64,000 nt of DNA from Pelomonas dachongensis (GTDB taxonomy: Bacteria > Pseudomonadota > Gammaproteobacteria > Burkholderiales > Burkholderiaceae_C), in the NCBI RefSeq assembly GCF_043555865.1, contig NZ_JBIGHY010000005.1, positions 124,001-188,000 on the forward strand, read 5' to 3'. This document shows positions 43,630-52,190 of this stretch, in pieces; positions within the stretch are counted from its first letter, which is position 1, and each line of letters opens with the position of its first letter. The notes below the pieces were generated by a model. The model was given only the letters and a program-made list of their open reading frames with translations. It searched no databases and was not told the origin of the DNA. A program made the translations under genes and the position numbers.

Positions 43630-45351
43630 TCAGCCGCCCTGCCTTAGGCGCTGGCTGGCCGCCTCGCGGATCGCGGTCAGCGTCGAGCGCGACGTGGACA
43701 CGTCGCTGGACAGCCGCAGGTGCAGCAGCGCCGGTTTGCCCACCGTGATGGCGGCGTCCAGCGCGGCGCCGGCTTCGTCCGTTGTCTCGGCACTGAAAGC
43801 TGCAAACCCGAAGGCCTCGGCGAGCTTCGCGAAGTCGGGGTTGAACAGGTCGCTGCCCGACACGCGGCCCGGGTACTCGCGCTCCTGGTGCATGCGGATG
43901 GTGCCGTAGGTGCCGTTGTCGACGACGACGACGAGAAGCTTCCTTGCACCGTAACCGGTGGCGGTGGCCAGCTCGTGGCCGGTCATCAGGAAATCACCGT
44001 CACCGGCGATGTTGACAGCCCAGCGGTCGTGTTGAAGCAGCGCAGCAGCGACCGCGGCGGGAACGCCGTAGCCCATCGCGCCCGACGTCGGCGCGAGCTG
44101 CGTCTTGCCGAAGCGGTGCAGCCCCGTGTAGCGGTGGAAGCGGTGCAGCCAGCCGCTGTAATTGCCGGCGCCGTTGGTGAAGATCGTGCCCTCGGGCAGC
44201 TTGGCGTCGATGAGGCGGATGACCTCGGCCATGTCCAGCGGCGCGACCGGTGTGGGCTGCAGGTTGGCACGGTAGTCGGCGTTCGCCGCCACGGTCCAGT
44301 CGCGCCAGGCGACGTCGGCCGGCGGCGGCAGCAGCGCCAGTGCCGGCGCTGCCTGGCTCATGCTGGCGTTGATGAGCAACTCGCCCGTGTAGACGCGGCC
44401 CAGTTCCTCGGCACCCGCGTGGATGTGGATGAGCGCTTGCGCCGGGCGTGGCGCCTGCAGCAGCGTGTAGCCGCCGGTCGTCATCTCGCCCAGGCGCGGA
44501 CCGATGGCGAGGATGAGGTCGGCGTCCTTCACGCGTGCGGCCAGCTTCGGGTTGATGCCGATGCCCACGTCGCCCGCGTAGTTGGGGTGCGCGTTGTCGA
44601 ACAAGTCCTGGAAACGGAAGGCGCAGCCGACCGGCAGCTGCCAGGCTTCGGCGAAGGCCTGCAGCGCGATGGTCGCCGCGGGCGTCCAGCCGCCGCCGCC
44701 GGCGATGACCAGCGGTCGCTTGGCCGCCACCAGCCGCTCGCGCAATTCGGCCAGCGCGGCGGGGGTCGGTGCCGCCTCGGCCGGGCGAGCCGGTGCCACC
44801 ACCGGCGCGGTGATGGGCTGGGTCAGCATGTCCTCCGGCAGCACCAGCACCACCGGGCCGGGGCGGCCCTGCAGGGCGGTGTGGAAGGCGCGGGCGACGT
44901 ATTCCGGTAGGCGCTCGGCGTCGTGCACCTCGCCCACCCACTTGGCCATGCCCAGTGTGCCGGGGCCGAACATCTGGCGGTAGTCGACCTCCTGGAAGGC
45001 CTCGCGGTCGCGCTGGTCGCTGGCGACCTGCCCAATGAACAGGATCATTGGCGTGCTGTCCTGGAAGGCGGTGTGCAGGCCGATGCTGGCGTTGGTAGCG
45101 CCTGGCCCGCGCGTGACGAAGCAGATGCCCGGACGGCCGGTCAGCTTGCCTTGCGCCTCGGCCATGAAGGCCGCGCCGCCCTCCTGGCGGCAGGCGATGA
45201 AGCGGATCTTGTCGGCGTGTTCGTGAAAGCCGTCCAGCACCGCGAGGTAGCTTTCGCCGGGCACGCCGAAGGCGGTATCGACGCCCTGCGCAATCAGCGC
45301 CTCGACCAGCTTGTGGCCGGCCAGGCGGGGAGTGTCTGCTTGTCTAGTCAT
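43630..45351 (-). CDS. thiamine-pyrophosphate enzyme, acetolactate synthase-like
   Basis: A 573-residue TPP-dependent enzyme of the acetolactate synthase/benzoylformate decarboxylase superfamily. The cofactor-activating Glu57 is in FIACRQEGGAAFM. The TPP/Mg motif is GDGDFLMTGHELATATG with DNGTYGTIRMHQ near 450-490. The central FAD/NAD-like domain is present. There is no adjacent small regulatory subunit gene, so it is unlikely to be biosynthetic IlvB; glyoxylate carboligase, catabolic acetolactate synthase or a 2-oxoacid decarboxylase are alternatives. The ATG at 45351 starts MTRQADTPRLAGHKLVEAL, the expected N-terminus. Confidence 0.88.
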   Translation of the reverse strand: MTRQADTPRLAGHKLVEALIAQGVDTAFGVPGESYLAVLDGFHEHADKIRFIACRQEGGAAFMAEAQGKLTGRPGICFVTRGPGATNASIGLHTAFQDSTPMILFIGQVASDQRDREAFQEVDYRQMFGPGTLGMAKWVGEVHDAERLPEYVARAFHTALQGRPGPVVLVLPEDMLTQPITAPVVAPARPAEAAPTPAALAELRERLVAAKRPLVIAGGGGWTPAATIALQAFAEAWQLPVGCAFRFQDLFDNAHPNYAGDVGIGINPKLAARVKDADLILAIGPRLGEMTTGGYTLLQAPRPAQALIHIHAGAEELGRVYTGELLINASMSQAAPALALLPPPADVAWRDWTVAANADYRANLQPTPVAPLDMAEVIRLIDAKLPEGTIFTNGAGNYSGWLHRFHRYTGLHRFGKTQLAPTSGAMGYGVPAAVAAALLQHDRWAVNIAGDGDFLMTGHELATATGYGARKLLVVVVDNGTYGTIRMHQEREYPGRVSGSDLFNPDFAKLAEAFGFAAFSAETTDEAGAALDAAITVGKPALLHLRLSSDVSTSRSTLTAIREAASQRLRQGG

Positions 45352-45433
45352 GTGGGCACTGTAGCCCGCCGCTGCCGCCCAGGGCATTGAGACAAGCGTG
45401 TCGGCCATAACCCACCGTGGGGTCTGCCGCGCG

Positions 45434-46540
45434 TCAACTCTGCGGCGGCGCTTCCGCCGCCGCCTCTGCGGCAGCCTCTTCGCGCGCCGTGGCGAACAGG
45501 TCCCACACGACCATGAACATCGCCGCGATGACCGGGCCGATGACGAAGCCGTTGATGCCGAACACGGCCATACCGCCGATGGTGGAGATCAGCACCAGGT
45601 AGTCGGGCATTTGCGTGTCCTTGCCGACCAGGATGGGGCGCAGCACGTTGTCCACCAGGCCGATGACCAGCACGCCGTAGGCGATCAGCGCCACACCCTG
45701 CCAGATCGCGCCGGTCACCAGGAAGTAGATGGCCACCGGTCCCCAGACCAGCCCCGCGCCGATGGCGGGCAGCAGCGACAGGAAGCCCATCAACACCGCC
45801 CACAGCAGCGCGCCCTTGATGCCGAAGAACCAGAACGCCAGCCCGCCCAAAGCGCCCTGCGTGGCAGCGACCAGGATGTTGCCCTTCACGGTCGCGCGGA
45901 TGACGGTGATGAACTTCTGCGCCAGGTGCTTGCGATGCGACGGCGCCAGCGGCACGGCGGCGCGGATGCGCTTGCTCAGGCTCAGGCCGTCACGCAGCAG
46001 GAAGAACGCCAGATACAGCATCACGAAGAAGCCGACGATGAAGTCCAGCGCGTTCTGGCCCAGGCTGTAGACGTAGGTGGCGATGGCCTGGCTGCCGCGC
46101 GTGACGGCATCGGTGACGCGGGCCTGCAATTCATTGAAATCGGTCAACCCGAAATGCTGCATCAGGTCGTGGGCCCAGCCGGGCAGCACCGCCACCACCT
46201 TCTCGAAAAAGCGCGGGAAGTCCGTCTCGCCCGATTGGATGCGCTGGACGAGCGCAGCGGTCTCCTTCACGAGCGTGCCGGTCAGCAGCGTCAGCGGCAA
46301 CACCACCATCAGCACGATGATGCTCAGCGTCGCCAGTGCAGCCAGCGTGCGCCGCTGCTTCCAGCGGCGCAGCAGCGCGGTGTAGACCGGCATGAACACG
46401 ATAGCAATGACCGCGCCCCAGAACACCGCGCCGCTGAACGGCAGCAGGATCCAGACGAAGGCCAGGCTGACGACGATCAGCAGCGCCAGGAAGGCGTTGT
46501 TCTCGAAGCGCGGCGAAGTCACGAAACTCTTGAAATTCAT
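45434..46540 (-). CDS. AI-2E/PerM family membrane transporter
   Basis: A 368-residue polytopic inner-membrane protein of the AI-2E transporter (PerM/YhhQ-type) family. Hydrophobic segments start near residue 13 (FLALLIVVSLAFVWILLPFS). The conserved central block is QGALGGLAFWFFGI with the loop LLPAIGAGLVWGPVAI, and the last third carries GLVDNVLRPILVGKDTQMPD, the family signature. Roles in the family range from autoinducer export to Na+/H+ exchange; no substrate is claimed. The C-terminus is an Ala/Glu-rich tail. The ATG at 46540 was chosen over upstream codons that would precede the first helix. Confidence 0.87.
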   Translation of the reverse strand: MNFKSFVTSPRFENNAFLALLIVVSLAFVWILLPFSGAVFWGAVIAIVFMPVYTALLRRWKQRRTLAALATLSIIVLMVVLPLTLLTGTLVKETAALVQRIQSGETDFPRFFEKVVAVLPGWAHDLMQHFGLTDFNELQARVTDAVTRGSQAIATYVYSLGQNALDFIVGFFVMLYLAFFLLRDGLSLSKRIRAAVPLAPSHRKHLAQKFITVIRATVKGNILVAATQGALGGLAFWFFGIKGALLWAVLMGFLSLLPAIGAGLVWGPVAIYFLVTGAIWQGVALIAYGVLVIGLVDNVLRPILVGKDTQMPDYLVLISTIGGMAVFGINGFVIGPVIAAMFMVVWDLFATAREEAAAEAAAEAPPQS

Positions 46541-46613
46541 GCGGCGGGACAGATTGGCCCGCCCCACGGGCCGGCATCGGCCCGCATGGTAAGCGCGGCG
46601 GCGCCAGGCGCTG

Positions 46614-47867
46614 TCAGGCGGCCGCTGGCAATGCCGCGCGGCGCGAGAGTCCCAGACCGACCAGGCCGGCCGACCCGATGCCCATCAGCAGCGCCAGCGC
46701 CGAGCCGGCGAACACGCCGTTCGGGTGCCCGTGGTCCAGCACCCAGCCGAACACCGGTGCTGCCACCGCGAAGCCGATGTCCAGCCCCGAGTACACGGTG
46801 CCATACACGCGGCCGGTCGCACCCGGCGGCGCGGCGCGCTTGATCAGCATGTCGCGCGACGGGCCGGCCAGGCCGGTGCCGAAACCGGCCAGCGCCGCGC
46901 ATGCCGCGGCCATGAGGCCGGGCAGCCAGCCGCTGGCCGTCAGCAGCAGCAGCGCCGCGGCGAACGTCATCGCCAGCGCGATGGTGCGCTCCAGCCGTTC
47001 GGCGCGTGCCACCAGGAAGCCGCCACAGATCATGCCGGCGGCACCCGCCAGCATGTAGCCAGTGACGACGTAGGCTGTCAGCGTGGACGGCAGGCCGTAC
47101 ATCTTCTGCAGCGCGGGGCTAGAGAAGCTCTGGATGGCCGACAGCGCAGCCGTCGTCCAGAAGAAGAAGGAGAAGCACAGCCACACGGACGGCAGCTTCA
47201 GGAAGGCCATCGGATGCTCGACAGGGGCGCCCGCCACCGGCTTGGCATGGTTCCAGGCGCCCTGGCGGTCGTCGATGGCGTCGCGCTGCCAGCACAGCAG
47301 CGCCATGACCGCCAGCGCCACAAGCGCCGTGCCGATGTAGGCAGAGCGCCAGTGCCCGGTAGCCTGCGCGATGCCGATGCTGAACACCGGCGCCAGCGCC
47401 CAGCCCAGGTTGCCGCTGATGCCATGCACCGAGAACGCATGGCCCAGGCGCGGCTGCGACACGCGCTTGTTGAGGATGGTGAAGTCCGCGGGATGGAACG
47501 GGGCGTTGCCGACGCCCGCCAGCGCCGCCGCCAGCAACAAGCCGCCAAAGCCGCTGGCCACCGCGCCGGCCACCGAGGCGAGGAAGAAGCAGACCATCGC
47601 CGCGAACAGCACGGGTCGCGCACCGATGCGGTCGACCAGGAAACCCGACAACGCCTGTCCGGTGCCGGAGATGACGAAGAAGACCGTCACCAGCAGCCCG
47701 AGTTCCGAATAGCTCAGGCCAAACTCGTTGATGAAGGCCGGGAACAGCGGCGGCAGCAGCATGTGGAAGAAATGCGAGGTGCCGTGGACGACGCCGATGG
47801 TGGAAATCGTCCTGATGTCGCGCTGGCGCTGCTGGCGGGCGTCCAGGTCGGAGGCGAGGGTGTGCAT
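46614..47867 (-). CDS. MFS transporter
   Basis: A 417-residue major facilitator with about twelve membrane segments. The A-motif-like loop between helices 2 and 3 is GFLVDRIGARPVLFAAM. N-terminal VVHGTSHFFHMLLPPLFPAF and LGHAFSVHGISGNLGWALAP resemble the fosmidomycin-resistance (Fsr) type, so drug or metabolite export is plausible. It is divergent from an AraC-family regulator across 69 bp; GGCGCCA occurs at 47868-47874 and 47884-47890 in that gap. Control by that regulator is a reasonable inference. Confidence 0.88.
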   Translation of the reverse strand: MHTLASDLDARQQRQRDIRTISTIGVVHGTSHFFHMLLPPLFPAFINEFGLSYSELGLLVTVFFVISGTGQALSGFLVDRIGARPVLFAAMVCFFLASVAGAVASGFGGLLLAAALAGVGNAPFHPADFTILNKRVSQPRLGHAFSVHGISGNLGWALAPVFSIGIAQATGHWRSAYIGTALVALAVMALLCWQRDAIDDRQGAWNHAKPVAGAPVEHPMAFLKLPSVWLCFSFFFWTTAALSAIQSFSSPALQKMYGLPSTLTAYVVTGYMLAGAAGMICGGFLVARAERLERTIALAMTFAAALLLLTASGWLPGLMAAACAALAGFGTGLAGPSRDMLIKRAAPPGATGRVYGTVYSGLDIGFAVAAPVFGWVLDHGHPNGVFAGSALALLMGIGSAGLVGLGLSRRAALPAAA

Positions 47868-47936
47868 GGCGCCACTCTAGGCAGGCGCCAACAGGCGCAG
47901 TTACGATGGTTCGTCAACTTCTATCGAATTCCAGCC

Positions 47937-48785
47937 ATGGCCACGCGCCCCACTCGCCGGAGCTTCCCCGCCTACCTGCCCGAGCGCTTTGCACCCACGC
48001 CCGCACGTCCGGTACGGGCCAAGGCGCGCGTGCTGGAACACCTGGCCGATATCCAGCCCCACCGCCACGACTGGGCGCAGCTGGTGTTCTCGATGACAGG
48101 CGCCGTGCGGGTCAACACGGAAGGCATTTCAGCGGCAGCCTGGCCGGCCGCCTCCGCGACCTACATCGTGCCGCCGTCGCGCGCCGTTTGGATTCCGGCG
48201 GGGCTGGAACATGCCGTCACGGCCATCGAGCGGTGCGACCTGCGCACGCTGTACCTTGCCCCCAGGCTGCTGCCCGGCGACGCCTGGGCCGCCGGGCGCG
48301 TGCTGGAGGTGTCGCCGCTGCTGCGCGAGCTGGTCGCCGCCCTGCCCGGCCTGCCGGACCCGCTGCCGCCCGAGTCCGCCGACGACGCGGAGCGTCGCGC
48401 CGGCATCGAGCACCTCGTGCTGGCGGAGCTGAAGCGCGCACGGCCGCTGGCGCTGGGCGTCGCGCTGCCGCAGGACGCGCGGCTGCGCCGGCTGTGCGAG
48501 GCCATGCTGCGGGAGCCGGGCCGTCATGCCGGGCTGGACGAATGGGCGACCGAGGCCGGCGCCAGCCCGCGCACGCTGAACCGACTGTTCCGCGAGCAGT
48601 TGGGCACCAGCTTCGCGCAGTGGCGCTCGCAGCTGCTGCTGGCCCATGCGCTGACGCTGGCCGCGCGCGGGCGGCCCATGAGCCACATCGCTGCCGAGCT
48701 GGGCTACGCCAGCGCCAGCGCGTTCACCGCCATGGTCAAGCGCACGGTCGGCATGCCGCCCAGCCGCTTCTTCGCGGAAGCCTGA
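47937..48785 (+). CDS. AraC-family transcriptional regulator with cupin sensor
   Basis: A 282-residue regulator. An N-terminal cupin-like ligand domain (HRHDWAQLVFSMTGAVRVNT; YIVPPSRAVWIPAGLEHAV) precedes a double helix-turn-helix (LDEWATEAGASPRTLNRLFR; AAELGYASASAFTAMVKRTV) with the family ending GMPPSRFF. The ATG at 47937 gives a full cupin. It is divergent from the MFS transporter and probably controls it. Confidence 0.9.
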   Translation: MATRPTRRSFPAYLPERFAPTPARPVRAKARVLEHLADIQPHRHDWAQLVFSMTGAVRVNTEGISAAAWPAASATYIVPPSRAVWIPAGLEHAVTAIERCDLRTLYLAPRLLPGDAWAAGRVLEVSPLLRELVAALPGLPDPLPPESADDAERRAGIEHLVLAELKRARPLALGVALPQDARLRRLCEAMLREPGRHAGLDEWATEAGASPRTLNRLFREQLGTSFAQWRSQLLLAHALTLAARGRPMSHIAAELGYASASAFTAMVKRTVGMPPSRFFAEA

Positions 48786-48822
48786 CGGCGCACTCCGTCT
48801 GCCGTCACGGCGCGACACACCG

Positions 48823-49653
48823 TTAGCGGTAGCGCTGCAGAAGCCGCGCCATCGCGGCGCGATCCGCCACGGCGCGCAGTGCCTGCTGCAGCCGCTCGGC
48901 GGGCCACTGCGTGGCGCCGCCCAGCAGGCAGTGCGTCACCGTCTGGCTGACGACCTGCAGCGCGTGCAGCCGCTGCTCCTGGGTGCGGCCCCGGTTGTAC
49001 TGGGCCAGCACCAGCCGGTCCACGACGGCGGTGGGCATGCGTCCACGCGCCAGCTTCTCCAGCACGCCCTGCTGCGTGGCGGCGTCGTCGCGCACCAGTT
49101 GTCCGGCCTCGAACAGCGGGCCCAGCTCCTGGTAGTGGTAGCCCAGCACCGTGCCCACGCGCAGGCCGCGCTGCGCGGCCAGGTCGAGCGGCGCGCCGTG
49201 CACCGAACCAGGTGTCACCGCCAGCACGTCTTCCAGCACCACCATGGGCGGACCGATGCGTGCGGCAGGCAGCGGCCCGGCCACCCACTTCGGCGCCATC
49301 ATGCACATCAGCTCGGCCTCGCCGGCGTGCAGCGCCGGCTGCGTGCGCTTGGGCGGCAACATCACGTACACCGGGCGGGCATCGGCCGCGCGGGCGACCT
49401 GCTCCATCAAGTCGAATGCCAGCCCGCCGACGGGGCGGCCGTTGCGCAGCGCCAGGTAGGGCCAGGCCCAATCCTCGCCGACGATGAAGCGCAGCGCGGG
49501 CTTCGACGTTGCCGGCGCGGCAGCCGGCGCGGCCCAGGCCGGAGCCAGCCAGCAAGCCAGGCCCAGAAGTCCGGCCACCCCGCGCAACCCGGGCTTTGCG
49601 GCCACGCCGCGCACCGGTGCCCTCGCGGGCGGACAATCCGCACATCTCGCCAT
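48823..49653 (-). CDS. family 3 extracellular solute-binding-like protein
   Basis: A 276-residue exported PBPb-fold protein. A hydrophobic signal region covers about residues 18-42, ending WAAPA. The binding fold reads RFIVGEDWAWPYLALRNGRP, VGGLAFDLMEQVARAA, then LDLAAQRGLRVGTVLGYHY. No transporter genes are adjacent, as for the binding protein at 14829-15539. The ligand is unknown. The N-terminus before the signal region is long and Cys/Arg-rich, so the true start may be downstream of 49653. Confidence 0.72.
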   Translation of the reverse strand: MARCADCPPARAPVRGVAAKPGLRGVAGLLGLACWLAPAWAAPAAAPATSKPALRFIVGEDWAWPYLALRNGRPVGGLAFDLMEQVARAADARPVYVMLPPKRTQPALHAGEAELMCMMAPKWVAGPLPAARIGPPMVVLEDVLAVTPGSVHGAPLDLAAQRGLRVGTVLGYHYQELGPLFEAGQLVRDDAATQQGVLEKLARGRMPTAVVDRLVLAQYNRGRTQEQRLHALQVVSQTVTHCLLGGATQWPAERLQQALRAVADRAAMARLLQRYR

Positions 49654-49732
49654 CCCCTCAGTGTAGGGAGCGCCAGCGGCCGCGGCGCCTCGCGGCCGGG
49701 CGATCCGGCATCAATCAAGAGACTGATTTCTC

Positions 49733-50833
49733 ATGGACACCCAGCTGTTCGACTACACCAAGCAGGACGCTAGCGGCACCTGCTCCACCGCGCTGGCCTG
49801 GGCCAAGACCCCCGCGCTGCTCACGCCTTCGCAGCGCAACGCGCTGGCCGACCGCGCCCGCGCGCTGCTGAAGCAGCACAATGCCGTGCTGGTGGCGCAC
49901 TATTACGTGGACGGCCTGTTGCAAGACCTGGCGCTGGAGACCGGCGGCATCGTGTCGGACTCGCTGGAGATGGCCCGCTTCGGCCGCGACCACGCCGCGC
50001 AGACGCTCGTCGTCGCCGGCGTGCGCTTCATGGGCGAGACGGCCAAGATCCTCAGCCCCGAGAAGCGTGTGCTGATGCCGGACCTCGACGCCACCTGCTC
50101 GCTGGACCTGGGCTGCCCGGCCGACGACTTCGCCGCCTTCTGCGACGCCCACCCGGATCGCCAGGTCGTCGTCTACGCCAACACCAGCGCCGCCGTGAAG
50201 GCGCGCGCTGACTGGATGGTGACCAGCTCCTGCGCGCTGGACATCGTGGCCGACCTGCACGCCAAGGGCCAGAAGATCCTGTGGGCGCCCGACCGCCACC
50301 TGGGCCGCTACATCCAGGAGCAGACCGGCGCCGACATGCTGATGTGGAACGGCGCCTGCATCGTGCACGACGAGTTCAAAGGGCTGGAGCTGGAGCTGCT
50401 ACGCGAGCAGCACCCGCACGCGCAGATCCTCGTGCACCCCGAGTCGCCCAAGAGCGTCGTCGACATGGCGCACGTGGTGGGCTCCACGTCGGCGCTGATC
50501 AAGGCAGTCGTGGAGGGCACGGCGCAGGAGTACATCGTCGCCACCGACAACGGCATCCTGCACCGCATGCGCCAGCTGGCGCCGGGCAAGACGCTCATCG
50601 AGGCGCCCACCGCCGGCAACAGCGCCACGTGCAAGAGCTGCGCGCACTGCCCATGGATGGCCATGAACGGCCTGGCCAACCTGGTCGACTGCCTGGAGAG
50701 CGGCCAGCCGCAGATCCATGTGGAAGAAACGACGCGCGTGCTGGCGCAGCGCTGCATCAACCGCATGCTCGATTTCACGGCCGCGCGCAAGAAGGCCGCC
50801 GCCGGCATGACACCCGGCATCGGCGCCGCCTGA
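49733..50833 (+). CDS. nadA: quinolinate synthase NadA
   Basis: A 366-residue 4Fe-4S enzyme that condenses iminoaspartate (from NadB) with dihydroxyacetone phosphate to quinolinate in NAD synthesis. Motifs are VLVAHYYVDGLLQDLA, GVRFMGETAKILSPEKRVLMP, the Cys in DLDATCSLDLGCP, VTSSCALDIV, and the C-terminal cluster CKSCAHCPWMAMNGL. It is on the strand opposite nadB, with comFB and the SPFH operon between them. Confidence 0.96.
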   Translation: MDTQLFDYTKQDASGTCSTALAWAKTPALLTPSQRNALADRARALLKQHNAVLVAHYYVDGLLQDLALETGGIVSDSLEMARFGRDHAAQTLVVAGVRFMGETAKILSPEKRVLMPDLDATCSLDLGCPADDFAAFCDAHPDRQVVVYANTSAAVKARADWMVTSSCALDIVADLHAKGQKILWAPDRHLGRYIQEQTGADMLMWNGACIVHDEFKGLELELLREQHPHAQILVHPESPKSVVDMAHVVGSTSALIKAVVEGTAQEYIVATDNGILHRMRQLAPGKTLIEAPTAGNSATCKSCAHCPWMAMNGLANLVDCLESGQPQIHVEETTRVLAQRCINRMLDFTAARKKAAAGMTPGIGAA

Positions 50834-50881
50834 TGGCGCTATAAATCCGGCCACCACCGACCCGCCAACACGAGGCCCGCC

Positions 50882-51172
50882 ATGAACGCCGACTTCAGCT
50901 CCCTCTACAACCACCACGAGCGCGAAGTCTTCGGCGCCGTGATGGATGCGTCCAAGGACTACCCCGACATCGCCGCCAGCAACGACCTGCTGTGCGACGT
51001 GGCTTGCGTGGCCCTGAATCGCCTGCCGCCGCGCTACATCCGCCACGAGGTGGACTTCAGCTTCTACCTGACCGAGCACGAGCGGCTGGAGATCGACAAC
51101 GCCATCAGCGAGGCGGTGGGCTACGCCTTCAACTTCGTGCAGGCCCGCACGGCGTTGCGCTCGCGCAAGTAG
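50882..51172 (+). CDS. comFB: ComFB-domain protein
   Basis: A 96-residue protein with the late-competence ComFB domain: YNHHEREVFGAVMDASKDYP, CDVACVALNRLPPRYIRHEV then DFSFYLTEHERLEIDNAISE. First named in Bacillus; members in other phyla have more recently been described as cyclic-di-nucleotide binders. The two Cys and LPPRYIRH are typical. It lies 48 bp after nadA, same strand, and is followed by a clear terminator. Its role here is unknown; a diguanylate cyclase is encoded at 62293-63618. Confidence 0.85.
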   Translation: MNADFSSLYNHHEREVFGAVMDASKDYPDIAASNDLLCDVACVALNRLPPRYIRHEVDFSFYLTEHERLEIDNAISEAVGYAFNFVQARTALRSRK

Positions 51173-51202
51173 CCCGACGGCCTGTCCGCCCTCCTCCGAA
51201 AC

Positions 51203-51225
51203 GCCCGCGCCTGCGGGCTTTTTTT
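51203..51225 (+). terminator. Rho-independent terminator after comFB
   Basis: GCCCGC-GCCT-GCGGGC followed by TTTTTTT: a 6-bp GC stem with a tetraloop and a seven-base T-run, ending the nadA-comFB transcript and insulating the SPFH operon. Confidence 0.92.
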
Positions 51226-51238
51226 CATCCCGATTCGC

Positions 51239-51289
51239 TTGGCAGCCGCACCAAATGCAATTAAAGTGATATCACTTTTACAGGAGGTG
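51239..51289 (+). promoter_or_regulatory. SPFH operon promoter with perfect 16-bp palindrome
   Basis: AAAGTGATATCACTTT (51263-51278) is a perfect palindrome; flanking bases extend it to 18 of 20. A promoter fits TTGGCA (51239-51244), 17-bp spacer, TAAAGT (51262-51267), so the -10 lies in the palindrome. A full Shine-Dalgarno AGGAGGTG at 51282-51289 precedes the ATG at 51293. A protein bound here would block transcription; the small ribbon-helix-helix protein encoded last in the operon is the natural candidate (inference). Confidence 0.7.
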
Positions 51290-51292
51290 ACG

Positions 51293-52183
51293 ATGCACAA
51301 CCAAGACGGACAACACCGCGAGATCCGGGCCAGCACGGCCAACGGCTACCTGGCCATCGTCGGCGCCATCGCGCTGCTGGTGGCAGGCCCGCTGATGCTG
51401 TGGGCGGGTCGTAGCCAGCCGTTGCTGATGGCGCTGGCGCTGCTGCTCGTCGGCGCCGCCATCCTGACCTTCTCGGGCCTGTACATGCTGCAGCCCAACG
51501 AGGCGCGCATCCTGACGCTGTTCGGCAAGTACACCGGCACCGACCGCACCGAGGGCCTGCGCTGGGCCAACCCGTTCGCCGTCAAGCGCCGCCTCTCGCT
51601 GCGCGCGCGCAACCTGAACGCGCCCACCATCAAGGTCAACGACAAGCGCGGCAATCCCATCGAGATCAGCGCGGCCGTCGTCTGGCGTGTGCAGGACAGC
51701 GCCCGCGCCGTGTTCGAGGTGGACGACTTCGAAGCCTACGTCGGCATTCAGGCCGAGGCCGCGATGCGCCACCTGGCCTCGCAGTACGCCTATGACGACG
51801 GCGAGGACTTGGACGTCAAGGAGACCACGCTGCGCGCGGGGCAGGACGAAGTCGGCGCGGCGCTGGTGCAGGAACTTCAGGCCCGTTTCGGCCAGGCCGG
51901 CGTGCATGTGCTGGACGCCAAGATCACCCACCTGGCCTACGCTCCCGAGATCGCGCAGGTGATGCTGCGCCGCCAGCAGGCCGAGGCCATCATCAGTGCG
52001 CGCAAGAAGATCGTGCAGGGGGCGGTTAGCATGGTGGAGGAGGCGCTGCACGGGCTGTCTGAGCGCCGCATTGTCGAGCTGGACGACGAGCGCAAGGCGG
52101 CCATGGTGTCCAACTTGCTGGTGGTGCTGTGCTCCGACAAGGACACGCAGCCCATCGTCAACGCCGGCACGCTGTACAGCTGA
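51293..52183 (+). CDS. SPFH/band 7 membrane scaffold protein
   Basis: A 296-residue SPFH (stomatin/prohibitin/flotillin/HflK) protein. Two hydrophobic segments lie at about 19-60. The SPFH domain reads ILTLFGKYTGTDRTEGLRWA, SLRARNLNAPTIKVNDKRG then PIEISAAVVWRVQDSARAVF. The C-terminal part has RRQQAEAIISARKKIVQGAV followed by a helical stretch likely to oligomerise. It should form membrane microdomains; no protease partner is adjacent. It leads an operon with a membrane protein (7-bp gap) and a ribbon-helix-helix protein. Confidence 0.9.
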   Translation: MHNQDGQHREIRASTANGYLAIVGAIALLVAGPLMLWAGRSQPLLMALALLLVGAAILTFSGLYMLQPNEARILTLFGKYTGTDRTEGLRWANPFAVKRRLSLRARNLNAPTIKVNDKRGNPIEISAAVVWRVQDSARAVFEVDDFEAYVGIQAEAAMRHLASQYAYDDGEDLDVKETTLRAGQDEVGAALVQELQARFGQAGVHVLDAKITHLAYAPEIAQVMLRRQQAEAIISARKKIVQGAVSMVEEALHGLSERRIVELDDERKAAMVSNLLVVLCSDKDTQPIVNAGTLYS

Positions 52184-52190
52184 GGTGGGC

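Noticed and set aside
42869..43909. A 346-codon plus-strand open frame over rnk and the TPP enzyme
   Set aside because: No domain, and it lies antisense to two well-supported genes.
47868..47890. GGCGCCA at two sites in the MFS/AraC gap as operators
   Set aside because: A 7-mer of very common composition in this genome; the spacing of 16 bp is not distinctive.
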